Of a DNA stretch of 64,000 bases, positions 17,003 through 25,327 are shown piece by piece. The notes under the pieces were generated by a model. That model was not told the DNA's origin, did not search any database, and saw only the letters and a program-made list of their open reading frames with translations. The position numbers and the translations under genes were made by a program. Numbering within the stretch: position 1 is the first letter of the stretch; every line of letters begins with the position of its first letter. The stretch spans positions 1 through 64,000 of the forward strand of contig DATKVG010000043.1 in NCBI GenBank assembly GCA_035530195.1. Direction: 5' to 3'. The DNA comes from JAPLKX01 sp035530195. GTDB taxonomy: Bacteria; Hydrogenedentota; Hydrogenedentia; Hydrogenedentales; SLHB01.

Positions 17003-18850
17003 TCAGTATTCTTTGCTCTCGTCCTGCAAGATAGCTTGGTATTGTGTTTGAAGATCGGCGGGGAATGCCGCGTTGTTATGGAGCAGTATCAGCGTGCCGA
17101 CCTTTATGTCGCCGGTTTCGACCGTTGCGCGGTTGCCGCGGATTTTGAACGGCACGTCGCGAACGCCGCCTGGCTCGATCGCAACCGCACACTTCGGATC
17201 GATCCACGCCGGAAGCGCAAACTCAATCCGCACGTTCTCGCGCAACTTGAACGGATACGCTTCCGGGTGGATTTCATAATCCAGATTGGTGATGCACAAG
17301 ATGGCCGTGTCCCACGAGGCAAGCGTGGCGACGTCGATCTTGTCGGGGGCTTTGACGCGCGCATCGTAAGGCTCGGAGCCCAGGAAACTGGCGCGCGCGA
17401 GACGCATCACTCTTCCCCACCCCTGCATGGCCTGGCGCGTGTCTTGAAACTTCTCGCCGACCTTGTGGTCGTAGTTGAACCAGATGATGCCTTTGGCGCC
17501 GCGGCCGAGGTTGAGCAGGAGTTGCGCGGCGAGTTCGTCCGGCGTGGGGACCGGCCGCCTGGGCCGCTGGTCCCAATCGGCGATCGCCTGCGACCACACC
17601 CAAATCGGTTTGGGTTCGGACGCGGCCTTGAGGTCTTCGGTATAGATGGCGGTCTCTTCCAGCCGGGTGCCGTACGGATGCGGCCACTTGCTGCTGCTGG
17701 GCGCCGTCACCGAGTAGTGGTCCATGCATGGGATGTCGCAGATGCTCGCATACTCGAAAAATTTCACATTCCGGCACAGCGTGATAAACGTGGGCTTGGT
17801 GCGGTCGTACTGGCGGACGGTGTCATCGACGAACAGCATGATGTTCGGCTCGATGGACCAGTCGGGCTCGTCGCGGACCATCCAGGTCCTTAAGGCGGGA
17901 TGGCCGCTGAGGCTGCGGACACTGTCGACGTTGACGGGCATGCCCGTGAAGGCGATCGTGCGGAACCCGTACCGCGGCACGGCCTGGCTGTAGAACTCGT
18001 TGTCGGCGGTGCCGCCCTCGACGACCGTGTCCACGTGCAGGCGCCGCAAAAGTTGATACGTTTCGGGCCTGGCGGTCCACACACCGATGGGGAAGTCGTC
18101 TTCGAATGCGCGCCGGTGGGCATAGACGCTCCTGGTCTCGCCACCCGAGACGTAATTCAGCCGCACCACAACGTACTCCGACGGCTGGAGCGGTTCTTTG
18201 AGCCTGAGGCGCGCGATTGAGTTCGAGCCCGCGTCAAGTTTTTGATCCGCCCATAGGACTTCTTCGGCGGGATGGCGCATGACGGCCACCGTTTCAAGCC
18301 GCACGTCTTTGTCGCCGCCGTTGCGCACATGCACCTCGACGTCGCGCATCCCGGCCATGACGCGGATGAAGGCAATCTGCATTGGGCTCTCGACCAGATC
18401 CGTCTTTGTGCCGCCTACCGGCCGCCATGTCTCACGGTCCACCCAGGAGAACGAGAACGGTTTGCCGGGCCCGAACTCGGGGCTGACGGCGTTGATCTCG
18501 AGGATGCCCGACTCGCCCGGATCGAGGCTCGTATTCCACGCCCGGTGCCACGCCAGCGAACCGCCAAGCAACCAGTGGCTCTCGTCTTCACCGTTGCCGC
18601 GCCAGAACGCCAGCCGCACCGGCTTGTCGGACACGTTCGTGTAGTAGACGTGGACGAGCCCGCCCTGGTTGGGCCGCTCGTTCTGCGGCTCGACGATGTC
18701 GGTGGTGTTGCAGCGCGCGGCGCGGTATCCGACGTAGTCGATCCGGACCCGGTTGCCGCCGGCTTGAAGCGTCTGACTGAATGCGGCGCCCGCAGTGAGC
18801 AGGCAAAACAGAAACGGCACGAGATGCGAATTGACAAGTCTCCGGCGCAT
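17003..18850 (-). CDS. Exported TIM-barrel hydrolase-like protein, specificity unknown
   Basis: 615 residues with a signal peptide ending near AAFSQ (about 26). The N-terminal third is beta-rich, with repeated structural phrases (VYYTNVSDKPVRLAFW; VHVRNGGDKDVRLETV). The middle (about 250-480) has the look of a glycosidase-type (beta/alpha) barrel: FPIGVWTARPETYQLLRRLHVDTV, a strand-end acidic pair in WMVRDEPDWS, CMDHYSV, and KGIIWFNYDHK. A small C-terminal beta domain follows. The E in RDEPD is a candidate catalytic acid by analogy with clan GH-A proteins, but no family was recognised. AGGAGGC upstream supports the start. It lies next to the symporter and the ceramidase-like gene on the same strand. 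Confidence 0.65.
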   Translation of the reverse strand: MRRRLVNSHLVPFLFCLLTAGAAFSQTLQAGGNRVRIDYVGYRAARCNTTDIVEPQNERPNQGGLVHVYYTNVSDKPVRLAFWRGNGEDESHWLLGGSLAWHRAWNTSLDPGESGILEINAVSPEFGPGKPFSFSWVDRETWRPVGGTKTDLVESPMQIAFIRVMAGMRDVEVHVRNGGDKDVRLETVAVMRHPAEEVLWADQKLDAGSNSIARLRLKEPLQPSEYVVVRLNYVSGGETRSVYAHRRAFEDDFPIGVWTARPETYQLLRRLHVDTVVEGGTADNEFYSQAVPRYGFRTIAFTGMPVNVDSVRSLSGHPALRTWMVRDEPDWSIEPNIMLFVDDTVRQYDRTKPTFITLCRNVKFFEYASICDIPCMDHYSVTAPSSSKWPHPYGTRLEETAIYTEDLKAASEPKPIWVWSQAIADWDQRPRRPVPTPDELAAQLLLNLGRGAKGIIWFNYDHKVGEKFQDTRQAMQGWGRVMRLARASFLGSEPYDARVKAPDKIDVATLASWDTAILCITNLDYEIHPEAYPFKLRENVRIEFALPAWIDPKCAVAIEPGGVRDVPFKIRGNRATVETGDIKVGTLILLHNNAAFPADLQTQYQAILQDESKEY

Positions 18851-18881
18851 TTTGCCTCCTGCGTCTTTCCGGGGCGCGCTT

Positions 18882-18905
18882 GTGGAAGCGGCGTTCCCGC
18901 CGTTT
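18882..18905. repeat. Short dispersed hairpin repeat (GTGGAAG...CGCCGTTT)
   Basis: GTGGAAGCGGCGTTCCCGCCGTTT contains a CGGCG-TTCC-CGCCG hairpin. A similar 24-bp copy is at 24246-24269 (20 of 24 bases), and a looser one lies near 34780-34812. It sits between the ceramidase-like and TIM-barrel genes. Confidence 0.5.
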
Positions 18906-18907
18906 AC

Positions 18908-20494
18908 CTAGATGCCCAGGGCTTCGTGCAGCCGGTTAAGCAGCGCCAAGCCTTCGCGATGGATGGTCGGCGCGACTTCCGGACCTCCCGAGTATTTCTC
19001 GCCATACTGGCCCTTGGGTTTGTAGGCGTGCGGCGGCTCGGCGTCCCACTGGCTTTTCGGAACGATATAGCCGATTTCATCGTTCGCCAGCCCGATCACC
19101 ATGTTCATCTTGCCCTTCATGACTTCCTTGCGCAGCGGGGGCACTTCGACCGGCGCGATTTTGAAATCCTGGCCTTCCGGCGCTTCGACGCCGCCCTCGC
19201 AGATCTCCGGGTAAAGCTCGCCGGGGACCGTGAGGATTTCGACGTCGCCGATGCGGATGGCGTTGATCTCCGTGCGCGCCTTGAAACCCCAGTAGATGCC
19301 CGGATGAACCAGGCCCAACGCCATCGCGTATTTGAACATACCTGACAACGGCGCGTAGATCGTCTTTGCGGCGATGGTGATGCGCGGCTTCTCGTTTTTC
19401 CAGGCCGCCGGGGCGCGCAGGGCGTTGATCGTGAGGATGGCGAGGTTCTCGCCGAGGGCCTCAGCCTTTTCGAAACTGGCCTCTTCGAACTTGTCCACGC
19501 CGTTGCGGTGCGGCACCGTGGTGTGAAGCTCCGTCATCAGCCCGCCCACCATGCCCTGGAAGTACAGCGCCATCCCGCCGAAGCCTTGGGCGCCGTTCGG
19601 GTCGCGCACGCCGGTTTCGATGCCTTTGCGCCAGTAATGGCTGAAGTCGGAAGTGATGCTGGGATTTCCGCCGCCGAGCGTTTCGGGGTGGTTGCCCCAG
19701 TTGACCATGGTGGCGATGGTGTCGTCGGTGCCGGCTTTGGTGAACCGGGCCGTGCAGATGGTCTTGTCGTACACGGTTGGCTGGCGGCTGTCGTCGACCA
19801 AACCTTCGGGGGTGATCTCGATGGGGGCGCAATACATGTCGGCGGGCTGCAGGCTGTTGACGGCTTCTTCGACGGCGTCCTTGCAGGCTTTCTGCACCAT
19901 GCGCATGTACTCGTGGTCGAAATTCCACGGCCACGGGATCGGCCCGCTCCAGATGCCCATCGTATCGGGCGCCTCGTGATCGTGGAGGCTCGAAAACATG
20001 ACATGGTCGATCTTCAGCGATGGGTCGATCGATTTCCTTACCTCGATGAACTTCTGGTGGAAAATGCCGATGCTGTCGATCGTGACCATGGCCAGCGTCA
20101 GGCCGTTGTTCCTGAACGCGATGGCGCGCACCCACAACGGGTCGTGAACCGATTTTGCCGGGCGGTTGCTGTTGAACCCGGCGATCCAGACTGCGTCGAA
20201 TTTGCCGTTGCCGTTGCGGTCGGTATAGGTTTCGCCTTTCTTGGGCTCGTACCGGTTGTTATCGTTCGAGTCGTCGTACGTATCGTATTGCTCGAGGTCC
20301 GGCGTGATATCGCGCATCGCCACCCCAACCTCGAGCGTGCCCGGCTCGCCCTCGCCCGTCTTGACATAATCAATGCGGTAGGACCTGTACGGCCCCTTCA
20401 TCCTGTAGCCGAGAAACACCACCAGCAAGACCACGATCAGGATCAGGCCGGTCAGGATCTTGTGACGCCGGATAAACGAATCTTCGGAAAACAT
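18908..20494 (-). CDS. Neutral/alkaline ceramidase-like membrane-anchored protein
   Basis: 528 residues with a single N-terminal membrane helix (about 12-29) and a large external domain. The opening VGVAMRDITPDL (about 56-67) is the hallmark of neutral ceramidase-type hydrolases. Candidate metal-binding histidines are in SSLHDHEAPD (H171, H173) and NWGNHPE (H269), matching the family's zinc-site layout. A calcium-loop-like insert with DRNGNGKFD (92-100) and DSNDNN (75-80) is unusual. The start at 20494 is chosen over a much longer upstream frame because that extension has no SD or signal-like sequence and runs into the divergent gene. Real substrate is uncertain: N-acyl sphingolipid or another amide in an environmental bacterium. 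Confidence 0.78.
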   Translation of the reverse strand: MFSEDSFIRRHKILTGLILIVVLLVVFLGYRMKGPYRSYRIDYVKTGEGEPGTLEVGVAMRDITPDLEQYDTYDDSNDNNRYEPKKGETYTDRNGNGKFDAVWIAGFNSNRPAKSVHDPLWVRAIAFRNNGLTLAMVTIDSIGIFHQKFIEVRKSIDPSLKIDHVMFSSLHDHEAPDTMGIWSGPIPWPWNFDHEYMRMVQKACKDAVEEAVNSLQPADMYCAPIEITPEGLVDDSRQPTVYDKTICTARFTKAGTDDTIATMVNWGNHPETLGGGNPSITSDFSHYWRKGIETGVRDPNGAQGFGGMALYFQGMVGGLMTELHTTVPHRNGVDKFEEASFEKAEALGENLAILTINALRAPAAWKNEKPRITIAAKTIYAPLSGMFKYAMALGLVHPGIYWGFKARTEINAIRIGDVEILTVPGELYPEICEGGVEAPEGQDFKIAPVEVPPLRKEVMKGKMNMVIGLANDEIGYIVPKSQWDAEPPHAYKPKGQYGEKYSGGPEVAPTIHREGLALLNRLHEALGI

Positions 20495-20673
20495 GAGAAA
20501 ACTCCTTATGCAGTCTGGGGATTGCGCCGCAACCGCTGAAAACGCTGGAAGTATAGCACCGCATACGTTGTTTTCCAATAAGCGTCTGCCGCAGCCCGCG
20601 ACAGGGCCGGCGAAATGGCGCGACGCCTGTCCATTAGTGTAAGCTGGGGCCGATCGAGTCACGCGGAGAGTCA

Positions 20674-23600
20674 ATGGAGACGAAACCACTGATCGAGTCG
20701 CTCCACGATTATTTTCCTTTTGGATTCCCCGTAACGGGAAGCCAATGGGACTGCATGCAGATGCAGGATCTGTTGCCGCGGATGGAGTCGGCCTCGGGCG
20801 GCGGCTTGAGCATCTACGCGTTGCGCATGCTGGCCGACAGAATCAATGCGCGCCGGGAACACTGCACGTATGCAATGCCGGTGGTCCACGCGGGCGACCT
20901 TTTGGGCTTCGAACTCCTATCGATCGTCATGCGCTATATGGCCGACGCCTACTGCGTTGTCGGCCACCCGGGAACCATGGAGCAGGGAGTGGAGGAAGCG
21001 CGCCGCCAGCGCGGGCCTGCCGTTACTGAAAGATCGAGGCCGGCTTTCGTCTCACTTTACCCGCCGCAGGCGGTGATTGCCGGGCAAACCGCGCCGGAAC
21101 GGTTCCTTGACGAGTCTTCGCTCGCGCAGGGCCGCCGTTACGCGGTTGCGCGCGAGATGGTCCTGTTGCGCATACTCGGCGAGAATCTCGCGCTACGTCC
21201 GCTCGACGATCTCTACGACGATGCGGAACTGGCCCGCCAATCGCCTTACGTGGCGCTGGTGGAGACGCTCGAAGGCTTTTTCGCCCGCCAGCCCGTCTTT
21301 TCGGGCTTCGACCTGACGCTCCTCGAATTGTTGCGCGCCCCCGGAAAAGCCCATCCCGATTCGCTCCAGGGCCAGCTCGAATATATCCTCAAACATTGGG
21401 GCGACTATCTGCCCGACGAATTGCGCCAACGGCTGCTGACCGCCATAGGCGTGATCAAGGAAGAGACGCTGCTGAGAGGATGGGGCCCCGGCCCAAGCCA
21501 GGTACTGGATTTCGCCAGCTACGACTACCTGTACCCCGAACCCGCGGCGTTTACCCACGACAAGGACTGGATGTCCAACGTCGTGCTGATCGCAAAAAGC
21601 ACGTACGTCTGGCTCGACCAGCTTTCAAGAGAATATCAGCGGGACATTCACCGGCTCGACCAGATCCCCGACGAGGAACTGACGCGGCTGGCGCGGTGGG
21701 GGTTTACGGGCCTGTGGCTGATCGGTTTGTGGGAAAGGTCGCCGGCGTCGCAGCGCGTCAAGCAGATCATGGGCAACCCCGAAGCCCTCAGCTCCGCCTA
21801 CTCCCTCTACGATTACGAAATCGCCAAGGATCTCGGCGGCGATGAGGCGTACAAAAACCTCCACGACCGCGCCTGGCGTCATGGCATCCGCCTCGCGTCG
21901 GACATGGTGCCCAACCACGTCGGCCTCTATTCGCGATGGCTGATCGAGCACCCCGACTGGTTTCTCCAACTCGACTACCCGCCGTTCCCCAGTTACGGGT
22001 TTACCGGTCCAAACCTGTCGCTCGAAGACCGCGTCGGACTCTACATCGAAGACGGCTACTGGGATCACCGGGACGCCGCGGTCGTGTTCAAGCGGGTCGA
22101 TAACTGGACCGGCAACACGCGCTACATCTATCACGGCAACGACGGCACCAGCACGCCATGGAACGACACCGCGCAGCTCAACTTCCTCATCCCCGAAGTG
22201 CGCGAGGCCGTCATCCGCACGATTCTGCACGTCGCAAGCATGTTCCCAATCCTGCGGTTCGACGCCGCCATGACGCTGGCCAAGCGCCACTACCAGCGCC
22301 TGTGGTTTCCAAAATCCGGTGAGGCCGGCGCGATCCCGTCGAGAGCCGAGCATGGCATGAGCCAGGCCGAGTTCGACCGGCTGTTCCCGAAAGAATTCTG
22401 GCGCGAAGTCGTGGATCGGGTGCAGAAGGAAGCGCCGGATACGCTGCTGCTGGCCGAGGCGTTCTGGCTGATGGAGGGCTATTTTGTCCGGACGCTCGGC
22501 ATGCATCGCGTGTATAACAGCGCCTTCATGAACATGCTCAAGGCGGAAGAAAACCTGAAGTACCGCATGACGGTAAGGAACGTCCTCGAATTCAGCCCCG
22601 AAGTCCTCAAGCGGTTCGTCAACTTCATGAACAACCCCGACGAACGCACCGCCGTCGACCAGTTCGGCCGCGACGACAAGTATTTCGGCGTCGCCGTCAT
22701 GATGGTGACGATGCCGGGCCTGCCGATGTTCGGCCACGGCCAGATTGAAGGGCTCACCGAGAAGTACGGCATGGAATATCGCCGCGCCTACTGGGACGAG
22801 CCGGTCGACGAGCACATGGTGTCTCGCCACGAGATGGAAGTCTTCCCGCTGATGCGCAAACGAAACCTGTTCAGCGGCGTCGAGAACTTCGCGTTCTACG
22901 ATTGCGTCACGCCCGACGGCTGGGTCGATGAAAACGTCTTCGCCTATTCCAACCGGTCCGGCGACGACCGCGCGCTCATCGTCTACAACAATGCCTACGC
23001 GACCACGCGCGGATCCATCCACACGTCGGTCGCCATCAATTTTGGCGATGCGGAGAATAAAGATCTCCGCCGAAACACCCTCGCGGAATCGCTCGGCCTG
23101 GATACGCGCAACGATTGCTTCTACATCTTCCGCGACCATCGGACGCGGCTTGAATATCTGCGGTCCGCGGCGGGCCTGGCCGGGGGCGGGCTGTTCGTCG
23201 AGCTGCAAGCATACCAGTACTACGCGTTCGTCGACTTCCGGGCCGTCTACGATACCGACGGCTCGTGGGCACGGCTGTCCTCCACCTTGAAAGGCCAGGG
23301 CGTTCCCAGCATCGACGACGCATACCGGGAGATGTTCCTCGAACCCGTCCACCGGCCGTTCAGGCAGTTCATGAACGGCGACACCCTGCGCAAAATCGCC
23401 GCCGCCGGCGACGCCGAAGCACGCGAATTATTGGAGGCCGGGTACCGCGAGTTTCTCGCGGCACTCGCCGAGCATACGGACCTCGAGGTAAACGCGGATC
23501 AAGTCGTGGTGGGGCTGTTTGATGAGTTGCGAGCCGTCCGGCGGTTCGAGGAGAACCTCAAGGGCATCAACGACGCCGCCAAAGCCAAAAAATTTCTGGT

Positions 23601-24228
23601 CTCGCGGCTGCCAAAAACCACTCCGCCCAAGAAGGCGAAATCTCGCCCAAAAACACAAGCGGCCGCACCCGGCGTGTCTCCTGAAACGCCGAGTCCCGAC
23701 GACCCGATCCTGTTCTGGCGGATCCCGACGGCGCTGGTGCTGGCCCATCAGACCAGCAAAGCCCGGGCCGCATTGGATTTCTCCGTCCATGCCAGCACCG
23801 ACATCGACCAATGGCTGCTCACGCGGCTCGTGGCGCAGGCGTTCCGCGATCTCGGCAGCGAATACTGCAAAGCCGAAACCGACGCCCAACTCGTCAAGAT
23901 CCTCGCCGCCCACCCGGCGCTCCTCGATTTCTTCCCGGGCGGGGGCGGTGCCGTGGCCATGCGCCAGGTGTTGCGCGACCCGGCCGTCCAGCGCTACCTG
24001 CTCATGAACCGCCACCAGGATGTCGTCTGGCTGAACAAAGAGCGGCTCGAAGAGATGGTGTACTGGCTGCTTTTCGTTTCGGTGGCGGGCCTGATGGCCG
24101 GCGAGGCGCTGACCACGGAACTGCTCAACGCGCGGCACGACAACGCCACCCAGATCCTCGACGCCGCCGCGGAAGCCGGCTACGACCTGGACAAGATGCT
24201 GCGCGTCCTTACCGACCACACCGGCTGA
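20674..24228 (+). CDS. Giant alpha-amylase-family (GH13) protein
   Basis: 1184 residues. The central part is a GH13 barrel: DMVPNHVG (410-417), LRFDAAMTL with nucleophile D530, LLAEAFW with acid/base E595, and FMNNPDE with D656 in the position of the usual NHD. The first 300 residues and last 250 are unassigned helical regions; a KK/PP-rich linker lies near 985-1010. There is no clear signal peptide, so it may be cytoplasmic. GH13 members cleave or transfer alpha-glucans; the large size and PNHVG/NNPDE variants suggest a distant branch, so substrate is not assigned. It is divergent from the ceramidase-like gene. Confidence 0.85.
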   Translation: METKPLIESLHDYFPFGFPVTGSQWDCMQMQDLLPRMESASGGGLSIYALRMLADRINARREHCTYAMPVVHAGDLLGFELLSIVMRYMADAYCVVGHPGTMEQGVEEARRQRGPAVTERSRPAFVSLYPPQAVIAGQTAPERFLDESSLAQGRRYAVAREMVLLRILGENLALRPLDDLYDDAELARQSPYVALVETLEGFFARQPVFSGFDLTLLELLRAPGKAHPDSLQGQLEYILKHWGDYLPDELRQRLLTAIGVIKEETLLRGWGPGPSQVLDFASYDYLYPEPAAFTHDKDWMSNVVLIAKSTYVWLDQLSREYQRDIHRLDQIPDEELTRLARWGFTGLWLIGLWERSPASQRVKQIMGNPEALSSAYSLYDYEIAKDLGGDEAYKNLHDRAWRHGIRLASDMVPNHVGLYSRWLIEHPDWFLQLDYPPFPSYGFTGPNLSLEDRVGLYIEDGYWDHRDAAVVFKRVDNWTGNTRYIYHGNDGTSTPWNDTAQLNFLIPEVREAVIRTILHVASMFPILRFDAAMTLAKRHYQRLWFPKSGEAGAIPSRAEHGMSQAEFDRLFPKEFWREVVDRVQKEAPDTLLLAEAFWLMEGYFVRTLGMHRVYNSAFMNMLKAEENLKYRMTVRNVLEFSPEVLKRFVNFMNNPDERTAVDQFGRDDKYFGVAVMMVTMPGLPMFGHGQIEGLTEKYGMEYRRAYWDEPVDEHMVSRHEMEVFPLMRKRNLFSGVENFAFYDCVTPDGWVDENVFAYSNRSGDDRALIVYNNAYATTRGSIHTSVAINFGDAENKDLRRNTLAESLGLDTRNDCFYIFRDHRTRLEYLRSAAGLAGGGLFVELQAYQYYAFVDFRAVYDTDGSWARLSSTLKGQGVPSIDDAYREMFLEPVHRPFRQFMNGDTLRKIAAAGDAEARELLEAGYREFLAALAEHTDLEVNADQVVVGLFDELRAVRRFEENLKGINDAAKAKKFLVSRLPKTTPPKKAKSRPKTQAAAPGVSPETPSPDDPILFWRIPTALVLAHQTSKARAALDFSVHASTDIDQWLLTRLVAQAFRDLGSEYCKAETDAQLVKILAAHPALLDFFPGGGGAVAMRQVLRDPAVQRYLLMNRHQDVVWLNKERLEEMVYWLLFVSVAGLMAGEALTTELLNARHDNATQILDAAAEAGYDLDKMLRVLTDHTG

Positions 24229-24523
24229 TCAATTCAACGTCTGCCGTGGAAGTGCCGTCCCCGCCGTTTCAATCCCACCGTGCAGACCCAACGCGGCAGG
24301 GGCGCCGTGTTAGTTAGCGCTCACGCGACTCGATTTCAAGAAGTGGCTACAGTTTGGCAATTGCGTTAATCTTTTTCTTTATGCGAGGCGCAATCATCGT
24401 ACTGATAGGCACGCTATTTGGAATGTACCGCACATGATGCCACAATTTACAGGCATCTCAAGGATTTCATAGACAGACCACGAATTCACGGGGAAAGGTC
24501 ACCGTTCGCCTATGGCAAGCATC
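24229..24523. other. Gap between convergent genes
   Basis: About 295 bp between the GH13 and HEPN 3' ends. It contains a second copy of the GTGGAAG hairpin repeat at 24246-24269 and otherwise AT-richer sequence. No ORF, tRNA or clear terminator was seen. Confidence 0.5.
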
Positions 24524-24922
24524 CTATTTGTTAATAATCGCTTCCGCCCAGGCCATGGTGTCTTGTGCAATGGCAAGAACTTCGGCGTAATCTTCCTTCG
24601 TAGCGAATCCGCTCATGCCTGGATACCGCATTTGAGTTGCATAAATGGTCAATTTCTCGGCTTGCCTGATATCCTCAGGCACAGTCATGCCCGCCTGCTC
24701 CAAACCCTCGAGTAACTGGGCAAGGTCATGCACGAAAGCGAAGCGAAGGTTCCGGCTTCGATATACAGCTTTGATTGCAAGTTCCGCAGCTTGTTGCGCC
24801 ATATAGCACAGGTCTTCCCAAAACGCGCCATCGGGTAATGGCTGACGGGCCAGAAGCAACTTTCCTTTGGCGCGGCGCAGCCAATCCTCTGGACTGCCAG
24901 GCAAAACATCAGGCCCCATCAT
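24524..24922 (-). CDS. HEPN-domain protein (probable toxin of HEPN/MNT pair)
   Basis: 132 residues, all helical, HEPN type. The conserved arginine-X4-histidine (R60-FAFV-H65) is the RNase/AMPylation-target motif of toxin HEPN proteins; AAELAIKAVYRSR (about 46-57) is a typical family helix. It overlaps the end of the upstream nucleotidyltransferase gene by 11 or 14 bases, depending on which of two adjacent ATGs is used, so the two are co-translated. Known pairs act as RNA-cleaving toxin plus antitoxin that modifies the HEPN motif. The activity here is inferred. Confidence 0.85.
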   Translation of the reverse strand: MMGPDVLPGSPEDWLRRAKGKLLLARQPLPDGAFWEDLCYMAQQAAELAIKAVYRSRNLRFAFVHDLAQLLEGLEQAGMTVPEDIRQAEKLTIYATQMRYPGMSGFATKEDYAEVLAIAQDTMAWAEAIINK

Positions 24923-25229
24923 AGACCACCTTGCCTTCAGTGAAAGCGGTGTGAATGATCATGGTTGGATTATCGCGCATGGCTTCGACGTCGCTTTGCA
25001 GCGCCACAACGATATCCTTTGCGCAGCCCAGCTTACGTAGCCGGTGGTGCAAGCGGTAGGCAATTTGAAGCCTGTCCGATCCGTCCGGCATGACGACCAA
25101 CAAGTCTAAATCACTGTCCGGCCCTGCTTCACCGCGCATTACGGAACCAAATACGACGATTCGGAGTGGATGCACCTCGTCAACGATTTGGTGTACGGCC
25201 TCATCCATGGCTTCCACGGGCGAAATCAT
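24909..25229 (-). CDS. MNT-type nucleotidyltransferase (probable antitoxin)
   Basis: 106 residues. The minimal nucleotidyltransferase signature is complete: GS (28-29) followed by SDLD with D40 and D42, the metal-binding aspartates. In HEPN/MNT pairs, the MNT partner neutralises the HEPN toxin by adding AMP near its active site. The start is set by a very strong SD (TAAGGAGGG) on the minus strand; the longer frame runs into the activase gene and has no SD. A promoter-like sequence lies upstream (25284-25312). Confidence 0.88.
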   Translation of the reverse strand: MISPVEAMDEAVHQIVDEVHPLRIVVFGSVMRGEAGPDSDLDLLVVMPDGSDRLQIAYRLHHRLRKLGCAKDIVVALQSDVEAMRDNPTMIIHTAFTEGKVVYDGA

Positions 25230-25283
25230 TCCGGCCCTCCTTAGACCATTGTGGTTCTCTTCTCGCCCAAAAATCAACAAACA

Positions 25284-25312
25284 CTTGTACCATTCTATTC
25301 TACTGTTATCAA
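25284..25312 (-). promoter_or_regulatory. Probable promoter of the HEPN/MNT pair
   Basis: On the minus strand TTGATA (25307-25312), a 17-bp spacer, then TACAAG (25284-25289). It lies about 55 bp before the MNT start in an AT-rich gap. Confidence 0.4.
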
Positions 25313-25327
25313 GCTTTGCCTGCGCCT

